Assembly (NCBI GenBank): GCA_000435195.1
Contig: FR880132.1
Coordinates: 1-17,121 of the forward strand
Source: Clostridium sp. CAG:169
Lineage (GTDB): Bacteria; Bacillota; Clostridia; Oscillospirales; Ruminococcaceae
Reading direction: 5' to 3'
DNA: 17,121 nt
The notes under the pieces were generated by a model, which was given only the letters and a program-made list of their open reading frames with translations, had not been told where the DNA came from and ran no database searches. How positions within the stretch are numbered: the stretch's first letter is position 1; every line of letters begins with the position of its first letter. Shown in pieces: positions 1 to 7,464 of this stretch. Position numbers and translations under genes: made by a program.

Positions 1-584
1 ACCAGCCGCTGCGTCTGGGCAAGGCGCTGGACGTGGACTTTCTGTCGGTCAGCGGGCATAAGATTTATGCGCCCAAGGGCTGCGGTGCGCTGTACGTCAA
101 AAAGGGCAGCCGCCTGCGTCCGGTCAGCTTTGGCGGCGGGCAGGAAAAAAATATTCGACCGGGCACCGAAGGGATTGCCAATCTGTGTGCGATGGGTCTG
201 TCTGCCCAGCTGCTGACCGTAGAATCGGCGGAAAATCACAGCAGAGTGACCTTGATTCGGGATGCGCTTTTGGAAGGTTTGACAAAACTGCCCGACATCT
301 GCATCAATTCCCCTGCCGACGCGACACCATATATTTTGAACTTTTCCGCATTGGGTGTCCGTTCGGAGATCATGCTGCATTTTCTGGAGGAAAAAGGCAT
401 CTATGTTTCCAGCGGTTCTGCCTGTGCAAAGGGCGGAGCCAGCCACGTTTTGCAGGCGATGGGTCTGGAGCGGGAGCGCGCGGACAGCGCCATCCGCCTG
501 AGCTTTGGGCGTTACAACACCCCGGAGCAGGTGCCGCTTTTTCTGGAGGCGCTGGAGGAAGGACTCAAACGCTTCCGCCGTTAA
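1..584 (+). CDS. Cysteine desulfurase (IscS/NifS family), C-terminal part, truncated by window edge
   Basis: This PLP-dependent enzyme takes sulfur from L-cysteine and passes it as a persulfide to acceptors such as ThiI or Fe-S scaffolds in the cytoplasm. The reading frame is open from the first bases (first full codon at 3), so the N-terminal half lies outside the window. Seen: the PLP-lysine motif SGHK (Lys codon at 60-62) and the catalytic-loop motif SSGSACAKGG with the active Cys codon at 423-425. The ending ...EEGLKRFRR is typical of the family. A GTG at 33 opens an apparent frame but is internal. The stop at 582-584 lies 53 nt before thiI, with no terminator between, so the two are probably co-transcribed. 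In Bacillus the equivalent neighbour of thiI (NifZ) is a dedicated donor for tRNA thiolation; by context this one may be too, but it could equally be the general housekeeping enzyme. Confidence 0.95.
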   Translation, partial: QPLRLGKALDVDFLSVSGHKIYAPKGCGALYVKKGSRLRPVSFGGGQEKNIRPGTEGIANLCAMGLSAQLLTVESAENHSRVTLIRDALLEGLTKLPDICINSPADATPYILNFSALGVRSEIMLHFLEEKGIYVSSGSACAKGGASHVLQAMGLERERADSAIRLSFGRYNTPEQVPLFLEALEEGLKRFRR

Positions 585-637
585 ACAGACAGAAGATTGA
601 ATGGATTTTATTGTTACTTACCCAAAAGGAGTTCATT

Positions 638-1813
638 ATGAAAGAAGTTATTTTGCTTAAAAACGGCGAGATTGCCCTGAAGGGACTGAATCGTCACGCC
701 TTTGAGGACCGCCTGATTAAAAACGCACGCCGCAAGCTGATGCCGGTGGGAGAATTTCACTTTAAAAAGGCGCAATCTACCATCTATGTGGAACCGCAGA
801 GCGATGATTATGATTTAGACGAGGCGGTGGACCGCCTGCAAAAGGTGTTTGGCATTGCCGCTTTGACCCGCGCCTGCGTGGTGGAGAAGGATTTTGAGCT
901 GATCTGCCGCACCGCAGCCGAATACCTGAAGGAGGAGCTGGAGGATGCTGCCACCTTTAAGGTGGAGGCAAAACGTTCGGACAAGAGCTTCCCGATGAAG
1001 TCGCCGGAAATCTGCGCCGGCGTGGGCGAGTACCTGCTCGAGCAGTACCCGCATTTACAGGTAGACGTTCACCAGCCGGATGTAGTGGTGATGGTGGAGG
1101 TGCGCGACTATGCGGCATACATCCACGGCAGCCAGATCAAGGGTGCAGGCGGTATCCCGGTGGGCAGCGGCGGCAAGGCGATGCTGCTGATTTCCGGCGG
1201 CATCGACAGCCCGGTAGCGGGATATATGATGGCAAAACGAGGCCTGGAGATCAGTGCCATCCACTTTGTTTCCCCTCCGTACACCTCCGAGCGTGCCAAG
1301 CAGAAGGTCATCGACTTAGCACAGAAGATGTGCTCCTACTGCGGACGCATCAAGCTGCACATCGTTCCCTTTACCGAAATCCAGGAAGCCATCCGCGACC
1401 AGTGCCCGGAAGACCTGTTCACCATCATCATGCGCCGGTATATGATGAAGATTGCCTGCCGTGTGGCAAGACTCAACGAGTGTGAAGCGCTCATCACCGG
1501 CGAGAGCGTCGGTCAGGTTGCCAGCCAGACTATCCAGGCAATCGCCTGCACCAATGAGGTCTGCGATATGCCGGTCCTGCGTCCGGTCATCGGTATGGAC
1601 AAGGATGAAATTGTGCTGATTTCCCGCAAGATCGACACCTTTGAAACCTCTATCCTGCCGTATGAGGACTGCTGCACCGTCTTTACACCAAAGCATCCGC
1701 GCACCAAGCCGCAGCTGAAGTTTGTAAAATATGCCGAGGAGCAGATGGACAGCGAGCAGCTGATCCAGCGGGCAATCGACGGCATCGAGCTGCTGAGCAT
1801 CTCCAATTCCTAG
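638..1813 (+). CDS. thiI: tRNA 4-thiouridine synthetase ThiI (tRNA sulfurtransferase)
   Basis: ThiI adenylates U8 of tRNA and inserts sulfur supplied by a cysteine desulfurase to give s4U; in many bacteria it also serves thiamin thiazole synthesis. The protein is 391 aa. It has an N-terminal ferredoxin-like region beginning MKEVILLKNGEIALKGLNR, a THUMP domain at roughly residues 60-165, and a PP-loop ATPase domain with the SGGIDS motif at residues 186-191. A later motif reads YEDCCTVFTPKHP. The length matches the short form without the C-terminal rhodanese domain found in the E. coli enzyme, as is usual in Bacillota. The start is ATG at 638, with AAAAGGAG at 624-631; an open frame extending upstream to 185 overlaps the desulfurase gene out of frame and is not real. 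The preceding cysteine desulfurase supplies its likely partner. Confidence 0.96.
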   Translation: MKEVILLKNGEIALKGLNRHAFEDRLIKNARRKLMPVGEFHFKKAQSTIYVEPQSDDYDLDEAVDRLQKVFGIAALTRACVVEKDFELICRTAAEYLKEELEDAATFKVEAKRSDKSFPMKSPEICAGVGEYLLEQYPHLQVDVHQPDVVVMVEVRDYAAYIHGSQIKGAGGIPVGSGGKAMLLISGGIDSPVAGYMMAKRGLEISAIHFVSPPYTSERAKQKVIDLAQKMCSYCGRIKLHIVPFTEIQEAIRDQCPEDLFTIIMRRYMMKIACRVARLNECEALITGESVGQVASQTIQAIACTNEVCDMPVLRPVIGMDKDEIVLISRKIDTFETSILPYEDCCTVFTPKHPRTKPQLKFVKYAEEQMDSEQLIQRAIDGIELLSISNS

Positions 1814-1878
1814 GCGCGGGCTTTGCACCAAAAGAGCAGAAAAGAGCTTTTCCGGTGGATAAAAGCAGGATTTACCGC

Positions 1879-1907
1879 TTGAAACCGTGGGACATTTGTA
1901 TTATGAT
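1879..1907 (+). promoter_or_regulatory. Sigma-A type promoter for the CinA-like/sortase fusion gene
   Basis: A -35 TTGAAA (1879-1884) and a -10 TATGAT (1902-1907) are separated by exactly 17 bp. Transcription would begin near 1914, about 48 nt before the TTG start at 1962. This separates the fusion gene from thiI and also argues against the in-frame GTG at 1887, which would lie upstream of the transcript. Confidence 0.65.
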
Positions 1908-1961
1908 TTCCTTAAGAGAAACTGTGACTATAACCAAAGCAGCAAAATTGAGGTGGATACA

Positions 1962-4900
1962 TTGAAAGTTTATATCGTTGGGGTGGATACCGGCAGTCCG
2001 TCAGGGCTTTTGGCATCCCCTTATATGGAAAAGGAGCTGAACGTGCTGGGCTACCAGGTCGAACAGTTTCCGGCAAAGGATGCCGACAGCCTGATGCAGG
2101 CACTGATGCAGTGCGCCCAGCCGGATGCGCTGATTCTGTGCCCGCTGAGCGGAAATTTGCCGGCGGATGCTGCCTGCATCCATGCCGCTGCGCAGGTATG
2201 CCAGAAGCCGCTGGCGCTCAATCCCGGGGTGGCAGCACATCTGGTCAAGCGCGCCAAGCTCTCTGAACAGCAAGCCGAACAGCTTGCCTGCCTGCCGCAG
2301 GATGCCAGGGTTTTCCCCTGCCATCAGTCGGCTCTGCCGGGCTTTGAGGTTTCGGGCGGCGGGTTCCACATCGTTGCCCTGCCCAGCGACCAGCAGGAGC
2401 AGACCAGCCTGTTTTTCGGCTACCTGTTCCAGATTTTGAAAAAAGCAAGCGACACCCCCTGCTGCGTTCGTGTGGCAAGGGTGATGGAGCTAAACGCCGG
2501 ACAGGTGGAAGCTGCACTGGAGGACCTGTTGGCAGCGCAGCACCCGTGTGTGGCAGTATACGCTAAGCGTTCGGAGGTCATCGTGCGCATCTGTGATAAC
2601 GCCGAGGACCGCCAGCAGGCAGCACAAAACTGCAACGCCGCACTCAAGACAGTGGAGGAGCGGTTGGGCAGCTGCATCTACGGAATCGACGTCAACAGCA
2701 TCGAGCACGCAGTAGCGGCAGGGTGCGCACAGAAAAATATCCGCCTGGCGTTTGCCGAGTCCGGTTCCTCCGGTCTTGCAGCCAAACGCTTTTCCAATGC
2801 AGACAGCGAGGGCAAGCTGGTATTTTCCACCTATTCCTGCCGCCCGGAGCAGATGGATTTGGAAAAACTGGGAATCAATGAGAAGATCGGAAAGACCTTT
2901 GGACCGGTCAGCGCAAACGTTGCCGCTGCGCTGGCGCTGGGAGCTTCCAAGCAGAAGGAAAAGGAGCTGCTGGGCTTGAGCATCAGCCTGCCCAATTCCT
3001 CCTTTAAAAGCAGGAAGGCGTACATCGCCGCTGTGCTGGACGGAATGTGCATGATGGAGGAACTGGATGCCGGAGCCTACCATTCGCTGACCCAGATGAC
3101 AGCGGACGCAGTCGCGAGACTGTTTAATTTGGCACGCAAGATGCTGGAAAGCTACCCGCAGCCGCCGCAGGGCAGCTGTGATGCCGAGCAGGCGGTGTTG
3201 CAGGGAATGGATGTCGTTCCCCATGCCCAGCCGGCAGCGGTGCAGATGCCGCAGAGCCAGCCGGCAGCAGGACACCGCAAAAAAGGCAAAAAGGCACAGC
3301 CAAAGGAGCAGCCGCAGCAGAACCAGCCGGCGCCTAAAGCGCCCAAAGGTATCAAGGGGATTTTTTATCGCATCTTCCCAAACCGGGACGACAGCAAATT
3401 TGATAAGGTACGGAAGATTTTGCTGTGGGTCTGCCTGTGTGTCTTCATCGGCTCGATTACCTATCTGGTGGATTTTGGTGCACAGAACAAAAAATCGCAG
3501 GAGAACATCGCAAGCCTGCAAAGCCAGATGGAAAAAGCCGAGCAGGATGTGGCGGACGGTAAGATCAACGCCTCCAACATCGAGGGGTATCCCAATGATT
3601 ATCTGCCGAAGTTCTACCCATTCTATCTGGAGAACGACGACATCAAGGGCTGGCTGAAGATTGACGGCACCAACGTCAACTTCCCTGTGGTGCAGACCTC
3701 GGACAACGACTACTACCACCGCCTTGGCTTCAATGAGGAGTACGACTACTATGGTACGCCGTACATCGACTGGGAGGCAGATGTCAAAAAGCCCAGCACC
3801 AACATCACCATCTACGGACACAATATCCGAAACGACGGTCAGATGTTCAACGACCTGACCAAGTATAAACAGCTCTCCTTCTACAAGGAGCATCCGCTGG
3901 TCTCCTTTGACAGCGTGTACAAGGAAGGCACCTATAAAATCTTTGCTGCCTTCATCACCAACAACCTTGCCGAGCACGACAATGGCAACAAGTTTTACTA
4001 CAACGCCTTTGTCGATGCCAAGGACGAGGCGGACTTCAACAACTTTGTCAATGAGGTCAAGCGCCGCAGCATCTTTGATACCCCGGTTGATGTGGAGTAT
4101 GGGGACGAACTGCTGACCCTGTCCACCTGCACCTATGAATTTAAGGATGCGCGTTTTGTTTTGGTGGCGCGCAGGGTGCGGGACGGCGAGGACACCAAGG
4201 TGGATGTCGAGCAGGCAGTGGTCAACGACGACGCCTACTATCCGGCAGTCTACGCAGGTGCGGCAGAGTACGCCAAAAAGCTGGGCAAGGTCAAGAGCAT
4301 CACTATCGACGGTCAGCGGGAAATCACACTGGAGGTCGGACAGACCGCGACCCTGACCGCTTCGGTCAAACCGGCGGATGCACCGATCAAGACCTGCAGC
4401 TGGGATTCGAGCAACACCTCGGTGGCAACCATCGACAGCTCCACCGGCGTGGTGACAGCGGTCGGCGCCGGTACCACCCAGATCACCGCTTCGGCGGATG
4501 ACGGCGGCTTTGTTGATAACATCACCGTTACCGTAAAAGGAAATGGATTGGAGCTCAAGGGCATTTCGCTGAGCTCGACGGCACTGAATCTGAAGCCGCA
4601 GCAAACTGCGACCCTCAATGCCGTTCTGGACCCGGAAGGAGCGCAGGCAAGCCTGAACTGGAAGAGCAGCGACGAGAGCATCGTCCGCGTCAGCGGAAAC
4701 GGAGCTTCTGCCCAGTTGACGGCAGTCAACGCAGGCTCGGCGCAGGTGACCGTTTCTTCTTCTGACGGCAAATTCACCGCCGCCTGCCAGATCACCGTTT
4801 CCACCTCCTCTCAGGAGGCACCGGGCATCGTCTTTGCACAGACCAATATGAGCCTGACGGTGGGTCAGCCGCAGAATATCAGCCTGACCATCACGCCAAG

Positions 4901-5765
4901 CGGTGCGGATGTGGGCAAAATCAGCTGGAACGCCAGCAGCGATGCCATCTCGGTACAGGAAGGCTACAATGGAACCGATGTGGTTGTTACCGGTGTGAAA
5001 GCAGGAACAGCAGTACTGACCGCCTCCACCGAGAGCGGATTGCAGGCAAGCTGCACCATCACCGTCAAGGAGGAGGGCAGCACCGATACCACCGGACAGG
5101 TCAAGCTGAGTGTCAGCCCGCTGGTGCTCAATGCCGGAGAAGAAGGTCAGCTGCAATATGCGGTGGACCCTTCCGGCACACAGCTTACCTTTACTTCCAG
5201 CGACCCGCGTATTGCCGATGTCAACGACAAGGGATATGTGACCACCATCATCCACCTCGATCAGACCACCGATGTCACCATCACCGTCAAGACAGCGGAT
5301 GGCAGCGTTTCGGCACAGACCACTGTGACGGTTATGGCAGCCGGCGGCTCATCGCAGGGCAGCCAGCAAGGTGGTCAGACACAGGGACAAAACCAGAACC
5401 AGGGTTCCTCGCAGGAGCAGGGAACACAGGCGGACCTGGGATTGTACTCGGAAAGCAGTTGGGAATCGGTTGAGGTCGGCTACACCAAGCTTCTGCCGCT
5501 GCACGTCGGACTAGCAGAGGGGGATGTCACCATCAAGTGCAGCTCCAGCGACCGCAGCATCGCACAGGTGGACAATGAAGGAATGGTCACCGGTGTAGGT
5601 CCGGGCAGTGCGACCATCACCATCACCGCCACCGACAACAACACTGGGGATTATCAGACCATCACCGTTGAGGTAGAGGTCGAAGGCAGCGGATTTGGAT
5701 ATGGAACCAGCGATCCGCAGCCGGATGAGGAGGATGACTCCCGCAGCTCCAGTGAAAGAGGATAG
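1962..5765 (+). CDS. Membrane protein fusing a degenerate CinA-like region to a class B sortase and five Ig-like (Big_2) domains
   Basis: The protein is 1267 aa, numbered from a TTG start at 1962 that has GAGGTGG at 1950-1956; an in-frame GTG at 1887 lacks such a site. Residues 1-165 resemble the MoCF domain of CinA, with PLSGNLPADA where CinA has TGGLGPTxDD. Residues 166-250 resemble its KH-type domain (CVAVYAKRSEVIVRI, RLGSCIYG). Residues 251-400 resemble the PncC amidase domain (FAESGSSGLAAKR, Ser267). A Pro/Gln/Lys-rich basic linker (about 420-480) leads to one membrane helix (486-506), followed by a short helical stretch. The class B sortase domain (about 545-745) has His620 in TIYGHN, Cys723 in LSTCTYEF and Arg731 in ARFVLVA, so it looks active. 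Big_2 domains follow at about 776-860, 866-948, 955-1036, 1046-1125 and 1160-1241; a Gln/Gly/Ser linker (1128-1157) precedes the last, and a short acidic tail ends the protein. The basic linker predicts N-terminus inside, sortase outside. Sortases cleave sorting signals and attach proteins to the wall or pili; no LPXTG-type substrate is encoded here. Domains are assigned by eye: the sortase and Big_2 calls are firm, the CinA call is good but unverified. Confidence 0.88.
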   Translation: MKVYIVGVDTGSPSGLLASPYMEKELNVLGYQVEQFPAKDADSLMQALMQCAQPDALILCPLSGNLPADAACIHAAAQVCQKPLALNPGVAAHLVKRAKLSEQQAEQLACLPQDARVFPCHQSALPGFEVSGGGFHIVALPSDQQEQTSLFFGYLFQILKKASDTPCCVRVARVMELNAGQVEAALEDLLAAQHPCVAVYAKRSEVIVRICDNAEDRQQAAQNCNAALKTVEERLGSCIYGIDVNSIEHAVAAGCAQKNIRLAFAESGSSGLAAKRFSNADSEGKLVFSTYSCRPEQMDLEKLGINEKIGKTFGPVSANVAAALALGASKQKEKELLGLSISLPNSSFKSRKAYIAAVLDGMCMMEELDAGAYHSLTQMTADAVARLFNLARKMLESYPQPPQGSCDAEQAVLQGMDVVPHAQPAAVQMPQSQPAAGHRKKGKKAQPKEQPQQNQPAPKAPKGIKGIFYRIFPNRDDSKFDKVRKILLWVCLCVFIGSITYLVDFGAQNKKSQENIASLQSQMEKAEQDVADGKINASNIEGYPNDYLPKFYPFYLENDDIKGWLKIDGTNVNFPVVQTSDNDYYHRLGFNEEYDYYGTPYIDWEADVKKPSTNITIYGHNIRNDGQMFNDLTKYKQLSFYKEHPLVSFDSVYKEGTYKIFAAFITNNLAEHDNGNKFYYNAFVDAKDEADFNNFVNEVKRRSIFDTPVDVEYGDELLTLSTCTYEFKDARFVLVARRVRDGEDTKVDVEQAVVNDDAYYPAVYAGAAEYAKKLGKVKSITIDGQREITLEVGQTATLTASVKPADAPIKTCSWDSSNTSVATIDSSTGVVTAVGAGTTQITASADDGGFVDNITVTVKGNGLELKGISLSSTALNLKPQQTATLNAVLDPEGAQASLNWKSSDESIVRVSGNGASAQLTAVNAGSAQVTVSSSDGKFTAACQITVSTSSQEAPGIVFAQTNMSLTVGQPQNISLTITPSGADVGKISWNASSDAISVQEGYNGTDVVVTGVKAGTAVLTASTESGLQASCTITVKEEGSTDTTGQVKLSVSPLVLNAGEEGQLQYAVDPSGTQLTFTSSDPRIADVNDKGYVTTIIHLDQTTDVTITVKTADGSVSAQTTVTVMAAGGSSQGSQQGGQTQGQNQNQGSSQEQGTQADLGLYSESSWESVEVGYTKLLPLHVGLAEGDVTIKCSSSDRSIAQVDNEGMVTGVGPGSATITITATDNNTGDYQTITVEVEVEGSGFGYGTSDPQPDEEDDSRSSSERG

Positions 5766-5788
5766 TTTTATACCGTTTTTATAACAAA

Positions 5789-5844
5789 AGGACAGCCGTA
5801 TCCGGCAGCACCAAAGGTGCAACCGGACGCGGCTGCCCTTTTTT
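5789..5844 (+). terminator. Intrinsic terminator after the sortase fusion gene
   Basis: A 17-nt arm at 5789-5805 (AGGACAGCCGTATCCGG) pairs, with two mismatches and one G-U wobble, with 5823-5839 (CCGGACGCGGCTGCCCT). The apex holds a second small hairpin, GCACC-AAA-GGTGC. A run of T residues (5839-5844) follows directly. Confidence 0.85.
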
Positions 5845-5906
5845 CGGCTTTTTTGCCAAGGGCAGGAATGGGAATTTATAAAGTGTTTTCTTTATTTATA
5901 TTAAAT

Positions 5907-5919
5907 AATACTAAGTATT
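5907..5919. promoter_or_regulatory. Perfect dyad AATACT-A-AGTATT upstream of the MATE gene
   Basis: A 13-bp odd-centred palindrome with 6-bp half-sites lies in the AT-rich region between the sortase-fusion terminator and the MATE gene. It resembles a binding site for a small dimeric repressor, but no such regulator gene adjoins it. In AT-rich DNA short dyads occur by chance, so the functional claim is weak. Confidence 0.3.
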
Positions 5920-5960
5920 CACTATACATTTTAGCATAAGTACTAATTTTAATGAATATA

Positions 5961-5997
5961 TTGATTTATTTTAGGAATATGTTAAGATTCCTCTTAA
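5961..5997 (+). promoter_or_regulatory. Candidate MATE promoter with overlapping dyad TTAAGA-TTCC-TCTTAA
   Basis: A -35-like TTGATT (5961-5966) and a -10-like TAAGAT (5983-5988) are separated by 16 bp. The -10 box falls inside a perfect inverted repeat (5982-5987 with 5992-5997, 4-nt centre). That is where a repressor would sit to block the start site. Neither box is a strong consensus, so this is a candidate only. Confidence 0.4.
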
Positions 5998-6031
5998 GGG
6001 CAACAAAAATTATGATGAGGGGGAAGATTTT

Positions 6032-7393
6032 ATGATAGACACCACTTACAGCAGAAAGGAAATCCGCAAGGAGATATTTGCCTTGATTCTGCCAATCATT
6101 ATGGAGAACGTTTTTCAGGTTTCTGCCAGCTTGGTTACCGTTGCGATGATTGGACGATTGTCTCCTCTGGACATTTCTGCGCAGGGCATCGTTATGCGAA
6201 TTACCGAGACCTTAAACTCGCTGTTTCGCGGGGTTGCCATTGGCTCCACCGTTTATATTGCCAAGGCGTATGGCGCAAAAAGCATGGACCAGTGCTTTAA
6301 GGTTTTTAAGCAGACGCTCATCTCCGCCGTGCCGATGGCGATTCTGTTCGGCTCGGTCCTGTTTGCACTTCCTACCCAGTTTTTGCGCATCCTGACCGAC
6401 AGCAGCGAGCTGCTGACCGTCGGTGCCGGTTATATGAGATTGACAGTAATGGGTCTGCCGTTTGTTGCCATCATGGCGCTGGTGACCTCGGCATTTCAGG
6501 GACACAGCAACACCAAGACCCCGATGATGATTGCGATGCTGGTCAACATCAGCAACATCGTTTTAGGATATATCCTCATCTTCGGCGTTGGCGGCATCGG
6601 CGGCTTTGGTATCTACGGAGCGGCAGCAGCTCTGACGATGGCGCAGGCAATCGGTGCAATCACCGGTCTGGTTTTGCTGTTTAAGGGTCCCTACAAGGTC
6701 TTCTCTGCCGAGCAGCTCAAGGAAAAGATTTTCCACTACGACTGGAAATGTATCAAGGATGTTTATTCTACCGGTATTCCGGCTGCAATCGAAAACTTTT
6801 TCTGGCAGTTTTCTGCCATCATTATGAGCCGTGCCATCCTGACCTACGGTGAGGTCAGCTTTTCCGCTTACCAGATTGGATTGCAGGCAGAGTCGATTTC
6901 CGGCATGGCGACATTCGGCTTTGGTGTGGCGGCAACCACCTTGTCTGCAAAAGCCATCGGAATGCGAGATGCCAACCTGTTCCGCAGCTACTTTAAGGAG
7001 GACGTTTGGCTGTGTACGGTCATCAGCATCTTTACCTCCCTCTCACTGATTTTGATGCCGGGTATCTTTATGTCGATGATGACCAACAACGCCGATATTC
7101 AAAAGATTGGGATTGTCTATGTGTTCATCATGGGCTTCATCCAAATCCCGCAGAACCTGTCGGGCATCCTGAGCAAAACGCTGCTTGCCTCCGGCTATAA
7201 AAACACTCCTATGATCGTTTCCTTTGTGGGCATCTGGCTGATCCGCATCCCGCTGGCTCTGCTGGTGACCTATGTTTTGAAATGGGACGTATTCTTTATC
7301 TGGCTGTGCATCGCGCTCGACCAGATTGCACGCTTTATCATCAACATCTGCATCATGAAGCGCAAGAAGGTTTTGCAGACCGCCGTCCGCTAG
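6032..7393 (+). CDS. MATE-family multidrug/sodium (or proton) antiporter
   Basis: This is an integral membrane exporter, 453 aa, the normal size for MATE transporters with 12 helices in two pseudo-symmetric halves. Seen: alternating hydrophobic segments throughout. An N-terminal stretch IFALILPIIMENVFQVSASLV is followed by MIGRLSPLDISAQGI, matching the first two helices and loop of the family. A half-repeat begins near residue 240 (GIPAAIENFFWQFSAIIMSR). The C-terminus is basic (KRKKVLQTAVR). ATG at 6032 is preceded by an AGGGGGAAG ribosome site at 6018-6026. The gene stands alone between two terminators, behind an AT-rich leader with small dyads, so it is probably its own transcription unit. 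The substrate cannot be read from sequence; NorM/DinF-type drug or metabolite efflux is the family role, and lipid flipping is less likely. Confidence 0.92.
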   Translation: MIDTTYSRKEIRKEIFALILPIIMENVFQVSASLVTVAMIGRLSPLDISAQGIVMRITETLNSLFRGVAIGSTVYIAKAYGAKSMDQCFKVFKQTLISAVPMAILFGSVLFALPTQFLRILTDSSELLTVGAGYMRLTVMGLPFVAIMALVTSAFQGHSNTKTPMMIAMLVNISNIVLGYILIFGVGGIGGFGIYGAAAALTMAQAIGAITGLVLLFKGPYKVFSAEQLKEKIFHYDWKCIKDVYSTGIPAAIENFFWQFSAIIMSRAILTYGEVSFSAYQIGLQAESISGMATFGFGVAATTLSAKAIGMRDANLFRSYFKEDVWLCTVISIFTSLSLILMPGIFMSMMTNNADIQKIGIVYVFIMGFIQIPQNLSGILSKTLLASGYKNTPMIVSFVGIWLIRIPLALLVTYVLKWDVFFIWLCIALDQIARFIINICIMKRKKVLQTAVR

Positions 7394-7411
7394 AAAAAGT
7401 AAACAGCACAA

Positions 7412-7446
7412 AAAACAGGCAGGAGAGAAGTTCTCCTGCCTGTTTT
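7412..7446. terminator. Bidirectional intrinsic terminator between MATE gene and lepA
   Basis: A perfect 15-bp stem, AAAACAGGCAGGAGA (7412-7426) with TCTCCTGCCTGTTTT (7432-7446), encloses a 5-nt loop. The A-rich 5' flank and T-rich 3' end let it work on both strands. It lies 18 nt from each of the convergent stop codons. Confidence 0.92.
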
Positions 7447-7464
7447 GTATGGAAAGGGAAAATA

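Noticed and set aside
185..637. N-terminal extension of the thiI frame into the desulfurase gene
   Set aside because: The extension translates the desulfurase gene in the wrong frame; AAAAGGAG and the family N-terminus place the start at 638.
1821..1855. Possible thiI terminator around GAAAAGAGCTTTTC
   Set aside because: The arms leave a loop of only two bases and no T run follows, so it is not a convincing intrinsic terminator.
2490..5255. A 921-codon open frame on the - strand inside the sortase-fusion gene
   Set aside because: It is a shadow caused by codon bias: the + strand has clear sortase and Ig-like domains, while the antisense protein has no recognisable domain and no ribosome site.
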